50,583 nucleotides of DNA from a virus. This document shows, piece after piece, positions 31,140 to 39,120 of the stretch (positions within the stretch are counted from its first letter, which is position 1; each line of letters begins with the position of its first letter). The stretch spans positions 1-50,583 of the IMG/VR virus record IMGVR_UViG_3300030333_007623. One strand, 5' to 3'. The notes beneath the pieces were generated by a model. It saw nothing but the letters and a program-made list of their open reading frames with translations, did not search any database and was not told where the DNA came from. Position numbers and translations under genes: made by a program.

Positions 31140-32095
31140 ATAAACTTATCTTTATAGTATTCTGTTATTTTTTGTATTTCTTCGTCGAAGTTCTTCTTTG
31201 GCTCCCAGCCTAGAGATCTTAGTTTAGAATCATTTAAGGCATATCTTACATCTTGCCCCGGTCTAGATATAGACAAGTCTAAGTAATCGTTTAAGTTTGA
31301 CTCATCCTCATTCAGTTTCCCAAAACACTTTAAAACTTTTTTGACTGTGTCAATATTCTTTTGTTCAAATCCTCCAGCTACGTTATATATCTCGTTGACT
31401 TTGCCAGATTCTATAATAGTCGTTACAGCGCTTGCCGTGTCTTCGGCGTGCAACCAATTTCTAACAGGAGAGCCATCGTTATGCAAGGGAATTTTCTTTC
31501 CAAGCTTGATATACTTACAAGTTTTAGCAACCAGTTTTTCAACATACTGATGAGTGCCGTAATTATTAGTCGGCCGCAAGATAATGTAAGGTATTTGATA
31601 AGTCCTATGCCATGCAAGAACCAACATATCCGCCGAAGCTTTTGTAGCGGAATATGGGTTAGAGGGTTTTACCAAATCATTTTCAGTATGTTCGCCAGAG
31701 TCGATATCTCCATAAACTTCATCAGTGCTAAAATGAAAAAATATAGGAACATCTTTTCCTTCTTGTCTAAAATGTCTTATTCTTTCTAATAAGTTATGAA
31801 CGCCTTTAATATTAGAATGTACGAAGTCTTCACTGCATACTATAGAATTTCCGACATGAGTTTCGGCCGCTGCGTTAATAACGTAGTCGCAGTCGTAAAG
31901 AAACTTAATATTATTTATATCATCCTCTTGGAATTCAAAGTTCTCGTAAGAGTTAAACTCGTCTAAAAGATCTGGAGTTGAAGCGTAAGTTAGTTTATCT
32001 ACACCTCTTACATACCATCCGAGTTCGAGACATCTTCTGGTTAAATGAGATGCTATAAATCCTAAGCATCCAGTTATATAGACTAATTTCTTCAT
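31133..32095 (-). CDS. dTDP-glucose 4,6-dehydratase-like SDR
   Basis: A 320-residue extended SDR of the RmlB type, which makes an NDP-4-keto-6-deoxyhexose. It has YITGCLGFIASHLTRRCLE, INAAAETHVGNS, HFSTDEVYGD with catalytic Thr-Asp-Glu, YSATKASADML (YxxxK) and RPTNNYGTHQY. It is shorter than RmlB (about 350) but all catalytic residues are present. It is distinct from the GDP-mannose enzyme at 21010, so two different nucleotide-sugar routes may start in this block. Confidence 0.87.
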   Translation of the reverse strand: MKKLVYITGCLGFIASHLTRRCLELGWYVRGVDKLTYASTPDLLDEFNSYENFEFQEDDINNIKFLYDCDYVINAAAETHVGNSIVCSEDFVHSNIKGVHNLLERIRHFRQEGKDVPIFFHFSTDEVYGDIDSGEHTENDLVKPSNPYSATKASADMLVLAWHRTYQIPYIILRPTNNYGTHQYVEKLVAKTCKYIKLGKKIPLHNDGSPVRNWLHAEDTASAVTTIIESGKVNEIYNVAGGFEQKNIDTVKKVLKCFGKLNEDESNLNDYLDLSISRPGQDVRYALNDSKLRSLGWEPKKNFDEEIQKITEYYKDKFIW

Positions 32096-33996
32096 GCAAA
32101 ATATTCTTTTATCTTATCACAAACATAATCTACATCCTCTAAGTCCATTCCGTGATGGGCCCCTAATAAAAATCCATTCTTCATCACTAAGTCAGCATTC
32201 TTGAATTCTTGCAAATACTCTCTATAGATAGGATGCCTAGTTACATTCCCTGCGAATGTCACTCTAGTTTGCACTCTATTATCTTCAAGATAATTGAGGA
32301 GGTCTAATCTATTTTCGCACTGCAAAGGAATAGCGAGCCAATTCGGCTTGATGCTATCATCCGGCAAAATAATCTGCTCTACGTCTTTAAGGTTCTCTAA
32401 ATATCGTTCAATATTTTCTCTCCTCTTATTCTTGAAAGCTTGGAATCTTTGAAGCTGAACTAACCCAAAAGCAGCATTCATTTCGCTGCACTTCATATTA
32501 TATCCAAGAACTCCGTATAAGAATTTATAATCGTAAGGTATTCCATCTATATCGTGAGAAAACCTTTCGGACATAACCTCACTATTGTCTCCTATACGAC
32601 CCCAATCTCTATACATCAAACATTTCTTAACATATTTTTCATCGTTGAACATTACCATTCCGCCTGTACCTCCAGCGGTAATAACGTGAGACGCATAAAA
32701 GCTAGTCGTAGATATGTCAGAATCTTCCGTAGTAGTCACTGTATCAGCAGAATCTTCTATAATTACAATATCCTCTCTGCCGATTCTAACTAACTCAGAT
32801 TTTAAAAGCTTCCAATCTGGCTTATTGCCTATTAAATTAGGAATCATTACAGCCCTAGTGTCTTCAGTGACAACGTTTATAATATCAGAAACTTCCGGAA
32901 CATAGGAGGTTGGATTAGAGTCCACGAATACTGGCTCAAGTCCTAACTGAACTATAGGCGCAAGAGTTGTTGAGAACGTTAGCGCAGGAGTAATTACTTT
33001 AGAGCCTTTGGGTAAGTCTAAACTAGCAATAGCGAGCAAACACGCAGAGGAACCGGAATTGACGAATACTCCGTATTTCTTGCCAAACTCTTTTGCGATT
33101 TCTTCCTCAAACTTTTTAGATCTTGGCCCAAAGCCAGCGAGCCATCCATCTCTCAAGCATTCATTTACAGCTTTAATTTCTTCTTCGCCATAGGACTCAA
33201 ATTTATTAGGAGCATACCATACCTTTCTTGTACCTTCTGCCCTGTCTAGTTTCAGTCCGGCTTTAATCTGCCTTATAATATCCATTCTGATATTATTTGG
33301 TAAGCCGGGAATATGGAGCATGAAATCGCCTTCTGCCCATCTGCCATCCCTACCTTTATAATCCAATCCCTGCTGGTGAAACTTGCTTGGATATATATTA
33401 TAAATATAAGAATTCATAGCTTTCTGAGGAAGCTCTTTTACAAAATCCCTATACTCAGGTTTTATTTCAGCCTCGAACATTGTACCCTTACATTCCATTA
33501 TAAAAGCACCCTGTTCAGCCCAAGCCGCTGCGCCACCATCTTTCAGAACGTACCCGAAAGATTTATTTTTACCTTCTTCGTCTACGTAGTCATCGAACTG
33601 GGAAATAATTTTTCTAAGAAACTCTTTCGTTCTTTCTGAATTTTTCGCAAGAAAGCAATCTATATTCCAATCCCAAATATCACACGCAACTATTAAGTGA
33701 TAGTTTTCGTCAATTAAGCTTTCTAATTTTATGTCGAAATTTGTTACTAAAGTATCAGTGCCCGTCCAATAAACCCAATCGTAACCCTGTTCGAAAAGAT
33801 TTAGTATCATAGGCAGTTTAGCAAAGCCAAAATGCTCTATACCTTTAGAGCCGAAGCTACCAAAATCTTCCGTATTAACCACCAAGTCATAACCGTGTTT
33901 TTCACAGTAAGCTTTTTTGTTTTTGTAAATTGTCTCCTCCGCCATTTCTACAATGGAGGGGTTGTCGTTATGTAATGCTGCGACTGCTATCTTCAT
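32092..33996 (-). CDS. fusion: GT34-like glycosyltransferase + C3-dehydratase (ColD/E1-like aminotransferase fold)
   Basis: A 634-residue fusion. Residues 1-245 look like a GT34-type transferase: YDWVYWTGTDTLVTNF (acid pair at about 81) and FMLHIPG near 230. Residues about 262-634 are a DegT/DnrJ-fold PLP enzyme: NSGSSACLLAI, ITPALTFSTTLAPIV, EDSAD (Asp415). The catalytic Lys position is His437 (SFYASHVITAGG), as in ColD, RfbH and CDP-sugar E1, which remove the C3 hydroxyl with PMP instead of transaminating. It probably makes a 3,6-dideoxy sugar and may transfer it. The fusion is unusual. It overlaps its neighbours by 4 bases on both sides. Confidence 0.85.
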   Translation of the reverse strand: MKIAVAALHNDNPSIVEMAEETIYKNKKAYCEKHGYDLVVNTEDFGSFGSKGIEHFGFAKLPMILNLFEQGYDWVYWTGTDTLVTNFDIKLESLIDENYHLIVACDIWDWNIDCFLAKNSERTKEFLRKIISQFDDYVDEEGKNKSFGYVLKDGGAAAWAEQGAFIMECKGTMFEAEIKPEYRDFVKELPQKAMNSYIYNIYPSKFHQQGLDYKGRDGRWAEGDFMLHIPGLPNNIRMDIIRQIKAGLKLDRAEGTRKVWYAPNKFESYGEEEIKAVNECLRDGWLAGFGPRSKKFEEEIAKEFGKKYGVFVNSGSSACLLAIASLDLPKGSKVITPALTFSTTLAPIVQLGLEPVFVDSNPTSYVPEVSDIINVVTEDTRAVMIPNLIGNKPDWKLLKSELVRIGREDIVIIEDSADTVTTTEDSDISTTSFYASHVITAGGTGGMVMFNDEKYVKKCLMYRDWGRIGDNSEVMSERFSHDIDGIPYDYKFLYGVLGYNMKCSEMNAAFGLVQLQRFQAFKNKRRENIERYLENLKDVEQIILPDDSIKPNWLAIPLQCENRLDLLNYLEDNRVQTRVTFAGNVTRHPIYREYLQEFKNADLVMKNGFLLGAHHGMDLEDVDYVCDKIKEYFA

Positions 33997-34721
33997 TTAA
34001 AATATATAATCCTTTCACTGTATGGATAGATATAATTAGCGGCATTAATGCCAACTTCTATATAACAAACCTTACCAAGCCCTGTTGCTATAGCGCAGGG
34101 TAAAGATTCGTTACCTAAAAATATATCTGACTCATCTATTTTCTTCATTAAGTCTAAGCCTGTAGGAGCTTGATAAAAATCAAACTCTGTATCTGTTAGT
34201 TGCTTAAAGTCTTCATATTCTTCTTCAACGCCAACGAAAGTTACATCTTCCTCGTTAAAGCATTTTAAGAATGTTTTAAAGAAATGTAAAGCTTTTGGCG
34301 ATCCTCTGTATCGAAGAGATCTTGATATACAAAGCTTCTTTCTTCTAAAAAGAAAATTTTCTTTAGGCTCTTCTCTTTTAAGGAATAGCCAAGGATCATT
34401 TAAGAATGGAGATACTAAGGGTATATCAAATTTAGATGCATGATAATCTACTAAATTCGTGCCAACAACCACCTGAGCTCCTTCTGGATGTATTCCGTAA
34501 TTAACGTCAAAGTCAGGAAACGGATCTTTGTCGCTGTGTATCTCAAATTCTTTTACGAATTCCTGCGACTTAAAAATGCTACTTAAAAATTCAGCGTTCT
34601 TTAAATTAAATTTCGTCTCACCATAGTCAGACAATATCACCTTTTCGTAACCTAAAAACTTGAGGATCTGCATTGAGTAAATGCAGTCCCCCATATCCAT
34701 TCCCATAAAAGCCGTTTTCAT
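33993..34721 (-). CDS. GT9-like glycosyltransferase (short form)
   Basis: A 242-residue protein with a GT-B-like outline resembling heptosyltransferases: an N-terminal GMDMGDCIYSMQILKFLGYE, then RKKLCISRSLRYRG at the interdomain region, and a C-terminal donor region DESDIFLGNESLPCAIATGL. It is shorter than typical GT9 (about 330-350). It is one of three GT9-like pieces here, alongside 34718-35272 and 35259-35618. The substrate is unknown. Confidence 0.65.
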   Translation of the reverse strand: MKTAFMGMDMGDCIYSMQILKFLGYEKVILSDYGETKFNLKNAEFLSSIFKSQEFVKEFEIHSDKDPFPDFDVNYGIHPEGAQVVVGTNLVDYHASKFDIPLVSPFLNDPWLFLKREEPKENFLFRRKKLCISRSLRYRGSPKALHFFKTFLKCFNEEDVTFVGVEEEYEDFKQLTDTEFDFYQAPTGLDLMKKIDESDIFLGNESLPCAIATGLGKVCYIEVGINAANYIYPYSERIIYFK

Positions 34722-35272
34722 TGTTGTTCTAATAACTCTTGTATTGATTCAAAAATCTCCAATGGCCTTACGTTGTTTATACAAGGGTTTTCTTCCCGTG
34801 AATTATAGGAAGGCCTTGGTGTGTTTAAAGGGGCTTGAATTAATCTAAGATTTTTTAACTTAGTGAAGAAAGGATAGCACTGCTCTTTGTAAGTATGCGA
34901 ATATACCACAACGCTAGGGATTTCAAAACATGAGGCTAAGTGAACGGGGAAGCTATCTATTCCAAAATGAAGCTTGGCTCTTCTCATTAAATATGCCGAT
35001 TCGTTAAAATTTGTCTTACCTATATAGTCTATAGTATTTTCATAAAGAGGATTATCCTTAGCGGCTCCTATCTGAACAACTTTTAAATCTGGGTAAGTGG
35101 CCTTTATCGTGTCTACAACTTCTTGCCAGTAATCGTAAGATTTTGATTGAAAATCTTTAGCTCCGTGAAAAGTTATATAATCTCCATCTGGAACCTCACA
35201 CTCTTGTTCTTTGATAAATGGCTTGTCTATCTTTAAGCCGCAATTAAGGGCATAGCATTCAAGAAAGTGCAT
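34718..35272 (-). CDS. GT9-like C-terminal half
   Basis: A 184-residue protein matching the donor-binding half of GT9 enzymes: LKVVQIGAAKDNP, then RRAKLHFGIDSFPVHLASCF and PSVVVYSHTYKEQCYPFF. It is a paralogue of residues 1-190 of the protein at 4237-5418. It overlaps the gene encoding the N-terminal half by 14 bases. The two probably fold together into one enzyme, as proposed for the other locus. Confidence 0.68.
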   Translation of the reverse strand: MHFLECYALNCGLKIDKPFIKEQECEVPDGDYITFHGAKDFQSKSYDYWQEVVDTIKATYPDLKVVQIGAAKDNPLYENTIDYIGKTNFNESAYLMRRAKLHFGIDSFPVHLASCFEIPSVVVYSHTYKEQCYPFFTKLKNLRLIQAPLNTPRPSYNSREENPCINNVRPLEIFESIQELLEQQ

Positions 35273-35618
35273 ATTCGTGAGAATCTTTAAAAGTTGTTAT
35301 TGGGTAAGCTATTTTAGTATGCGTATTATGCTGATAGGTCATAATAGCCTGAGAGTTTAAGAAAGGTAAATAAGCTATTTCATATTCCCCTTTATGAGGG
35401 CCTATACCTTCTAGATGAAATATATTCCTCATATGGTCTTGATATTCAATAACTTCATCTATATAAGGATTATCTTTTAGTATATCAAAGAATTGACGCT
35501 CTGTAGCAAAATGCAGCACGCACTCTGGGTATAGCTCTTTTATAGAACGCAAAAGAGACGTACTGCAAAGTACATCTCCAGCTGACCTTGGCATTACAAA
35601 TAAAATTTTATCTGTCAT
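35259..35618 (-). CDS. GT9-like N-terminal half
   Basis: A 119-residue protein corresponding to the acceptor-binding half of GT9: ILFVMPRSAGDVLCSTSLLR is the typical N-terminal loop-helix, followed by ELYPECVLHFATERQF and NPYIDEVIEY. It ends where the C-terminal half begins in the next gene. The same halves occur at the C-terminus of 5406-7319. It overlaps the FmdB-like gene by 11 bases. Confidence 0.68.
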   Translation of the reverse strand: MTDKILFVMPRSAGDVLCSTSLLRSIKELYPECVLHFATERQFFDILKDNPYIDEVIEYQDHMRNIFHLEGIGPHKGEYEIAYLPFLNSQAIMTYQHNTHTKIAYPITTFKDSHEYALS

Positions 35619-35943
35619 CTATATGTTTTTTGCCTCCTCTTTTATCAGAGTTTTCTTTAAAAAATTCCTGCCTAACCGGATCTTTGCCTCCGTGCTGTTC
35701 AGCTCTACGGGCCGACATCTCAGCGGAGTGATCCCAGAGCTCGCCGTAAGTTTTAGCTTTGGTTTTACTGGTAAAATCAGCCTCAGAGTTAGCGTCGATT
35801 CTACTATCTATAGAAGCGTTAGGAATCGTATAAACCCTATCGTAAGAGACTCCGTCGACTTCATATTCGTGCGCTTCATGAACGCTCTGCCAAACAGTAA
35901 TCTGTTCTTTAGTCTCTGGATTTTCGTAAATATATTCTGGCAT
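35608..35943 (-). CDS. small conserved-looking protein, FmdB-like start
   Basis: A 111-residue protein beginning MPEYIYENPETKEQITVWQS, which resembles the opening of FmdB-type small proteins but without their zinc Cys pairs. The rest is charged and likely partly disordered, with a C-terminal RRAEQHGGKDPVRQEFF and a basic end GGKKH. Similar small proteins seem common in aquatic phages, but I cannot state a function. It lies within the glycosyltransferase run. Confidence 0.6.
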   Translation of the reverse strand: MPEYIYENPETKEQITVWQSVHEAHEYEVDGVSYDRVYTIPNASIDSRIDANSEADFTSKTKAKTYGELWDHSAEMSARRAEQHGGKDPVRQEFFKENSDKRGGKKHIDDR

Positions 35944-37035
35944 TTAAGCTTGTTCTATTAGCTCCAAAATTTTATCAACGGTCTTTTTGTAGGTGAATTT
36001 TTCTTGAAGCTTAAGTCCGTTCTCGTTAATTGGAGAAGATTTATATCTCTCTACAGCCTTCTCGCAAGAGTCTATATATGCATCCTCCTCAAAAACGTAC
36101 GTGCTACCTTGGTTGAACGCTTGACCTTTGCTGAAAAATATCCCGTCGTAAACCTCCTGCTTGCCAGAGGGCTCAAGCAAAACAGAGTTCTCTTCATTAG
36201 CCCATTCTTTATACCCAGTGCAATTTAGAATGACAGAATGCTTGCCTAAAGCGACAGATTGAAATTCCGGAAGCCCCCAGCCTTCTCCGCCAGATGCTCC
36301 TATGATTATATTTGAGGAATTTAGGTAATCGTTATAAAGACTATTCTTCTGCATACTACCTAAAAAGTTTACATTAAAGTAGCTTTTGCCTTCAAGTATG
36401 TCATTAATAAGTCTAGAAAAATCTTCAGCCTTTAAGAAAGGATTTGCTACAGCGCATTGTAAAACATAATCCTTATTATTGCCGTACTTTTTAATCCAGC
36501 TCTGGATAGCTGATTTGTGATTTTTTCTTTTCTCTAACTTTCCGGTCAGGTTAAAAACAATCTTATCTTTGAGGAACGTTTTTTCTTTTACGAAGAAATT
36601 ATTTTTGTCAAAGCCAAGCGGAATGACTCTAACATTTTCTACTTCATTATTCTCAAAAATTTCTTTGGAATAACTAGAAGTGAAAGCTAAATTGTTATTT
36701 TGAGCTATATTTCTTTCACATGAAGTTACTTCGTCTAGCTCGTGGAACGATAAAAGAACCTGCTTTTCGCTGAAGGATTCTAAGCTTCCGTTTAGATGCC
36801 AAAGCTTAAAAATTGGATTTGATCTAGAATGATGATCTAGTCTTTTCTTTATGCAGGAGGCTATCCATTTATTAAAATCTTCACTTACGGTATCTTGAGC
36901 GCCAAGATCAATGTTGTCGCCAATAGGAAATAAACAAGGCTGTAACCCCCTTGCATGAATTTCACGCAAGAGGGCTACGCTCACCTGACCAAAACTAACA
37001 GAATTGATCGGTAAGTGGAGGGCGAAGTCTCGCAT
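35944..37035 (-). CDS. GT4-family glycosyltransferase
   Basis: A 363-residue GT-B enzyme. An acceptor half (1-160) is followed by KIVFNLTGKLEKRKNHKSAI (about 164-183), the start of the donor domain, and by NIIIGASGGEGWGLPEFQSVA, which contains the E-x7-E type motif of GT4. NCTGYKEWANEENSVLLEP completes the donor site. It is the most upstream gene of the sugar block and touches the DUF736-like gene by one base. Confidence 0.85.
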   Translation of the reverse strand: MRDFALHLPINSVSFGQVSVALLREIHARGLQPCLFPIGDNIDLGAQDTVSEDFNKWIASCIKKRLDHHSRSNPIFKLWHLNGSLESFSEKQVLLSFHELDEVTSCERNIAQNNNLAFTSSYSKEIFENNEVENVRVIPLGFDKNNFFVKEKTFLKDKIVFNLTGKLEKRKNHKSAIQSWIKKYGNNKDYVLQCAVANPFLKAEDFSRLINDILEGKSYFNVNFLGSMQKNSLYNDYLNSSNIIIGASGGEGWGLPEFQSVALGKHSVILNCTGYKEWANEENSVLLEPSGKQEVYDGIFFSKGQAFNQGSTYVFEEDAYIDSCEKAVERYKSSPINENGLKLQEKFTYKKTVDKILELIEQA

Positions 37036-37352
37036 TAAAACAAAACTTCTTCCTCAGAAGAAGGAACAGAGGATGTTTCCTCCTTAGTAGTCCCTTGTCC
37101 CTTAGAAGGATTCTGAGAATTTTCAGAGAGATAGACCCTAAAGTCTGGAGCCTTCTCGTTCTTAATCTTACCATTCTCATCCTTCTTATTCGAGTTCTCG
37201 AAGATAACGACCTTGGTATTGTCGCTATTAGGATTGATAGAAACGTGCCCGGTCATATATTTTTGACCCTTGGCACTTTTCTGTACCCAAAGAGCACCGA
37301 CTTCGCGCTCTTTCCATTCATTACGTTTTTCGTTATTGTATGTATCGCTCAT
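37035..37352 (-). CDS. DUF736-like protein with SSB-like acidic tip
   Basis: A 105-residue protein. The core (about 15-78: GALWVQKSAKGQKYMTGHV, KVVIFENSNK, KAPDFRVYL) resembles DUF736-type small beta proteins. A Ser/Thr/Gln linker leads to the terminal SSEEEVLF, which resembles the acidic-hydrophobic tip of bacterial single-strand binding proteins that recruit replication enzymes. It has its own strong-looking promoter (37362-37390) and lies between the GT4 gene and the sigma gene. A single-strand binding role is possible but unproven. Confidence 0.65.
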   Translation of the reverse strand: MSDTYNNEKRNEWKEREVGALWVQKSAKGQKYMTGHVSINPNSDNTKVVIFENSNKKDENGKIKNEKAPDFRVYLSENSQNPSKGQGTTKEETSSVPSSEEEVLF

Positions 37353-37361
37353 ACGGAAATT

Positions 37362-37390
37362 ATTATTGCAGCTTTCTGGAGAGATGTCAA
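37362..37390 (-). promoter_or_regulatory. predicted sigma-70 promoter
   Basis: Minus strand: a perfect TTGACA at 37390-37385, a 17-base spacer and AATAAT at 37367-37362 (one base from consensus). It lies in the gap between the sigma-like gene and the DUF736-like gene and would start about 37355, almost at the ATG at 37352. It shares CTTGACATC with the promoter at 39411-39439. Confidence 0.65.
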
Positions 37391-37398
37391 GTTTTTTT

Positions 37399-38007
37399 TC
37401 AGATAAAATTTTTCATCCTTTTTCTTAGGAAATCTATGCCTTTTGCATGTAAATTTATCACTGTCTGAGCGCTTAAATCAAAATCTTTAGATATATTTCT
37501 CCAAGTAGGAGTCTTCCTGCTGCTGGGGTTGTATCTCTTTTCAAAAATTTCAACAACTCTTTTATCAGAACATTTTTTCAAAACTGACATCGCGTCTGAA
37601 TATACTAAAGAATGATTCTTTTTATCCTCTCTTTGAACATTGTTGGATAGCTCGTCCAACTCCCTCTCGCTATCCTTAAAATCCAACAACCCGTACGACT
37701 TGTCCTTGTCGTTAGATTTATTTAGAAAATAAAATTTAGTCTTGCTTCCTAACCAAGTTATATATTTTATGCCTTTAGTTTCATCAAAAGTTCTAGCGGA
37801 GTCATAGATTACATAATGAGACTCGTTTAGAGCATCAGAGAGTCTTATATTATTTATTTTAAAAAAATTATCAAATCTATGCGCCTGTTTGTAGTACATA
37901 TTTTTGTACCTCTCATGAAGTTCGTTTAGGCTTTCGTTATCATTATTCAATCTTATATCATCAATGAGATATCTATCCTTTAGGTCTTTAAGATTTCTTT
38001 TTTCCAT
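37399..38007 (-). CDS. sigma-70-like RNA polymerase sigma factor
   Basis: A 202-residue protein with the outline of a small sigma factor. Region 2-like helices cover about 20-95 (NESLNELHERYKNMYYKQA, then TFDETKGIKYITWLGSKTKF, corresponding to the core-binding and -10 recognition helices). A region 4-like helix-turn-helix is at the C-terminus (WRNISKDFDLSAQTVINLHA, then KGIDFLRKRM). The length is near that of T4 gp55. It would redirect host RNA polymerase to phage promoters, for which the GTGTAAAT element is one candidate. The gene overlaps its upstream neighbour by 28 bases. Confidence 0.75.
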   Translation of the reverse strand: MEKRNLKDLKDRYLIDDIRLNNDNESLNELHERYKNMYYKQAHRFDNFFKINNIRLSDALNESHYVIYDSARTFDETKGIKYITWLGSKTKFYFLNKSNDKDKSYGLLDFKDSERELDELSNNVQREDKKNHSLVYSDAMSVLKKCSDKRVVEIFEKRYNPSSRKTPTWRNISKDFDLSAQTVINLHAKGIDFLRKRMKNFI

Positions 38008-38417
38008 GATTTTAAAATTTTCTCGAATTCTGAAAAATTATATTTGTCTTCACCGTTAAATGATAAGACGAATCTATGGTGAGGAAGGAAGAAATTTGGG
38101 ATAGGGTAAACCGCCTCGAGAATATCTTCGAAGCGGTCATAAAAATCTGCGTTTTGAATTATGTCGACTCTCAAGCCAAGGTCATCATAATTATATAGAT
38201 GAGTTGACAAAAAATAAATATTTTTTTCTAAAATACTTTCTTGGTGGTAAGGGATGCGGCTGAAAAGCTTGATGAAATAATAAAATTCAGTATCTGCACT
38301 ACTGGTAAAGTGGTGCAGATACGATGTGTTTTTGAAGTTTATATGAGCGTCTACCCCTAATGTAACGAAGATAGGATAGCATTCGCTATTATATTTTTTT
38401 AAGATATCACTGTTCAA
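37980..38417 (-). CDS. hypothetical protein, 145 aa
   Basis: A soluble protein with several aromatic and His-rich stretches (YLHHFTSSADTEFYYF, LPHHRFVLS) and no recognised domain. It overlaps the kinase gene upstream by 11 bases and the sigma factor gene by 28 bases, so the three form one unit. It could be a sigma-associated or nucleotide-metabolism accessory; there is no direct evidence. Confidence 0.65.
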   Translation of the reverse strand: MNSDILKKYNSECYPIFVTLGVDAHINFKNTSYLHHFTSSADTEFYYFIKLFSRIPYHQESILEKNIYFLSTHLYNYDDLGLRVDIIQNADFYDRFEDILEAVYPIPNFFLPHHRFVLSFNGEDKYNFSEFEKILKSWKKEILKT

Positions 38418-39012
38418 GGTAGTTTTTTACAAACCATTTTAAGAATTTATTTAGATAGATTTTTTGCTTAGATACATCAGTGGGCCAAGAGAAAGAGTAA
38501 TTTGACTTATCTTTTAATTTTTTATCGTTTCTTTTTTCGTATTCGTTGTCTGGAGATATGTAAATTCTTTTCCCATTTTCTTCGAAAAACCTAGAAATAT
38601 GAACAACTATCCCATTGTTATTGTGGATCCAATCGACCTCATCGCATTCATACTCGCAGAACCTCACATCGGTTATTATATTGATTTCGTCATCTTTAAT
38701 CAATTTTTTAACACCGTCTATCCAATACTGACCCTGAGTTTTTTCTCTCATTATCGCTCCGTGAGCTAATAAAAGAGGTCGAATTAAATTTTTTTCATCA
38801 CGAGAACAGTTTACGGGGTCGATTCCATAAAGCTGCTTCGATATATCAGACACCTCCGACTTAAGTTTAGCCGCGAAGGATAAAAAATTAACTTTTTCGC
38901 CGCTGTCTTCAAATACGTCAGCGACAAGTCTCCCAAACGTATCCTTGCCGCTACCTGCTACGCCAGCGATTCCTATTACGTTTACATTCGTTTCCGTTCC
39001 GTTCAATAACAT
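38407..39012 (-). CDS. deoxynucleoside monophosphate kinase-like P-loop protein
   Basis: A 201-residue P-loop kinase. Walker A is GIAGVAGSGKDTFGRLVAD (about 14-32), followed by SFAAKLKSEV (substrate lid/binding region) and INIITDVRFCEYE, a Walker B-like strand. The pattern fits phage T4 gp1-type dNMP kinases, which feed dNTP synthesis. It is the first gene of the leftward operon and follows a roughly 400-base structured leader, so its expression is probably controlled there. Confidence 0.82.
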   Translation of the reverse strand: MLLNGTETNVNVIGIAGVAGSGKDTFGRLVADVFEDSGEKVNFLSFAAKLKSEVSDISKQLYGIDPVNCSRDEKNLIRPLLLAHGAIMREKTQGQYWIDGVKKLIKDDEINIITDVRFCEYECDEVDWIHNNNGIVVHISRFFEENGKRIYISPDNEYEKRNDKKLKDKSNYSFSWPTDVSKQKIYLNKFLKWFVKNYLEQ

Positions 39013-39047
39013 TCTTGAATTCTTTTCGTTTCGTTTAGAATCGTATC

Positions 39048-39078
39048 GTTTATTGTTGTTGTTATCACAACAATAAAC
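39048..39078 (-). promoter_or_regulatory. perfect 12-bp AT-rich hairpin in leader
   Basis: GTTTATTGTTGT at 39048-39059 pairs with ACAACAATAAAC at 39067-39078 around a 7-base loop. It lies between the terminator-like hairpin and the kinase ATG. It could be an operator palindrome, an RNA stability hairpin or a translational element. Confidence 0.5.
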
Positions 39079-39085
39079 TTCCCTT

Positions 39086-39120
39086 AAAAAGTCGACATGT
39101 CGAAAGACATGGAGACTTTT
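39086..39120 (-). terminator. terminator-like hairpin with possible antiterminator partner
   Basis: Minus strand: 7 bp (39114-39120 with 39087-39093), tandem mismatches and then 6 bp (39106-39111 with 39096-39101) around a 4-base loop, followed by a short T-run. Its 5' arm (39111-39119) is also complementary over 9 bp to 39333-39341 upstream in the transcript. Confidence 0.5.
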
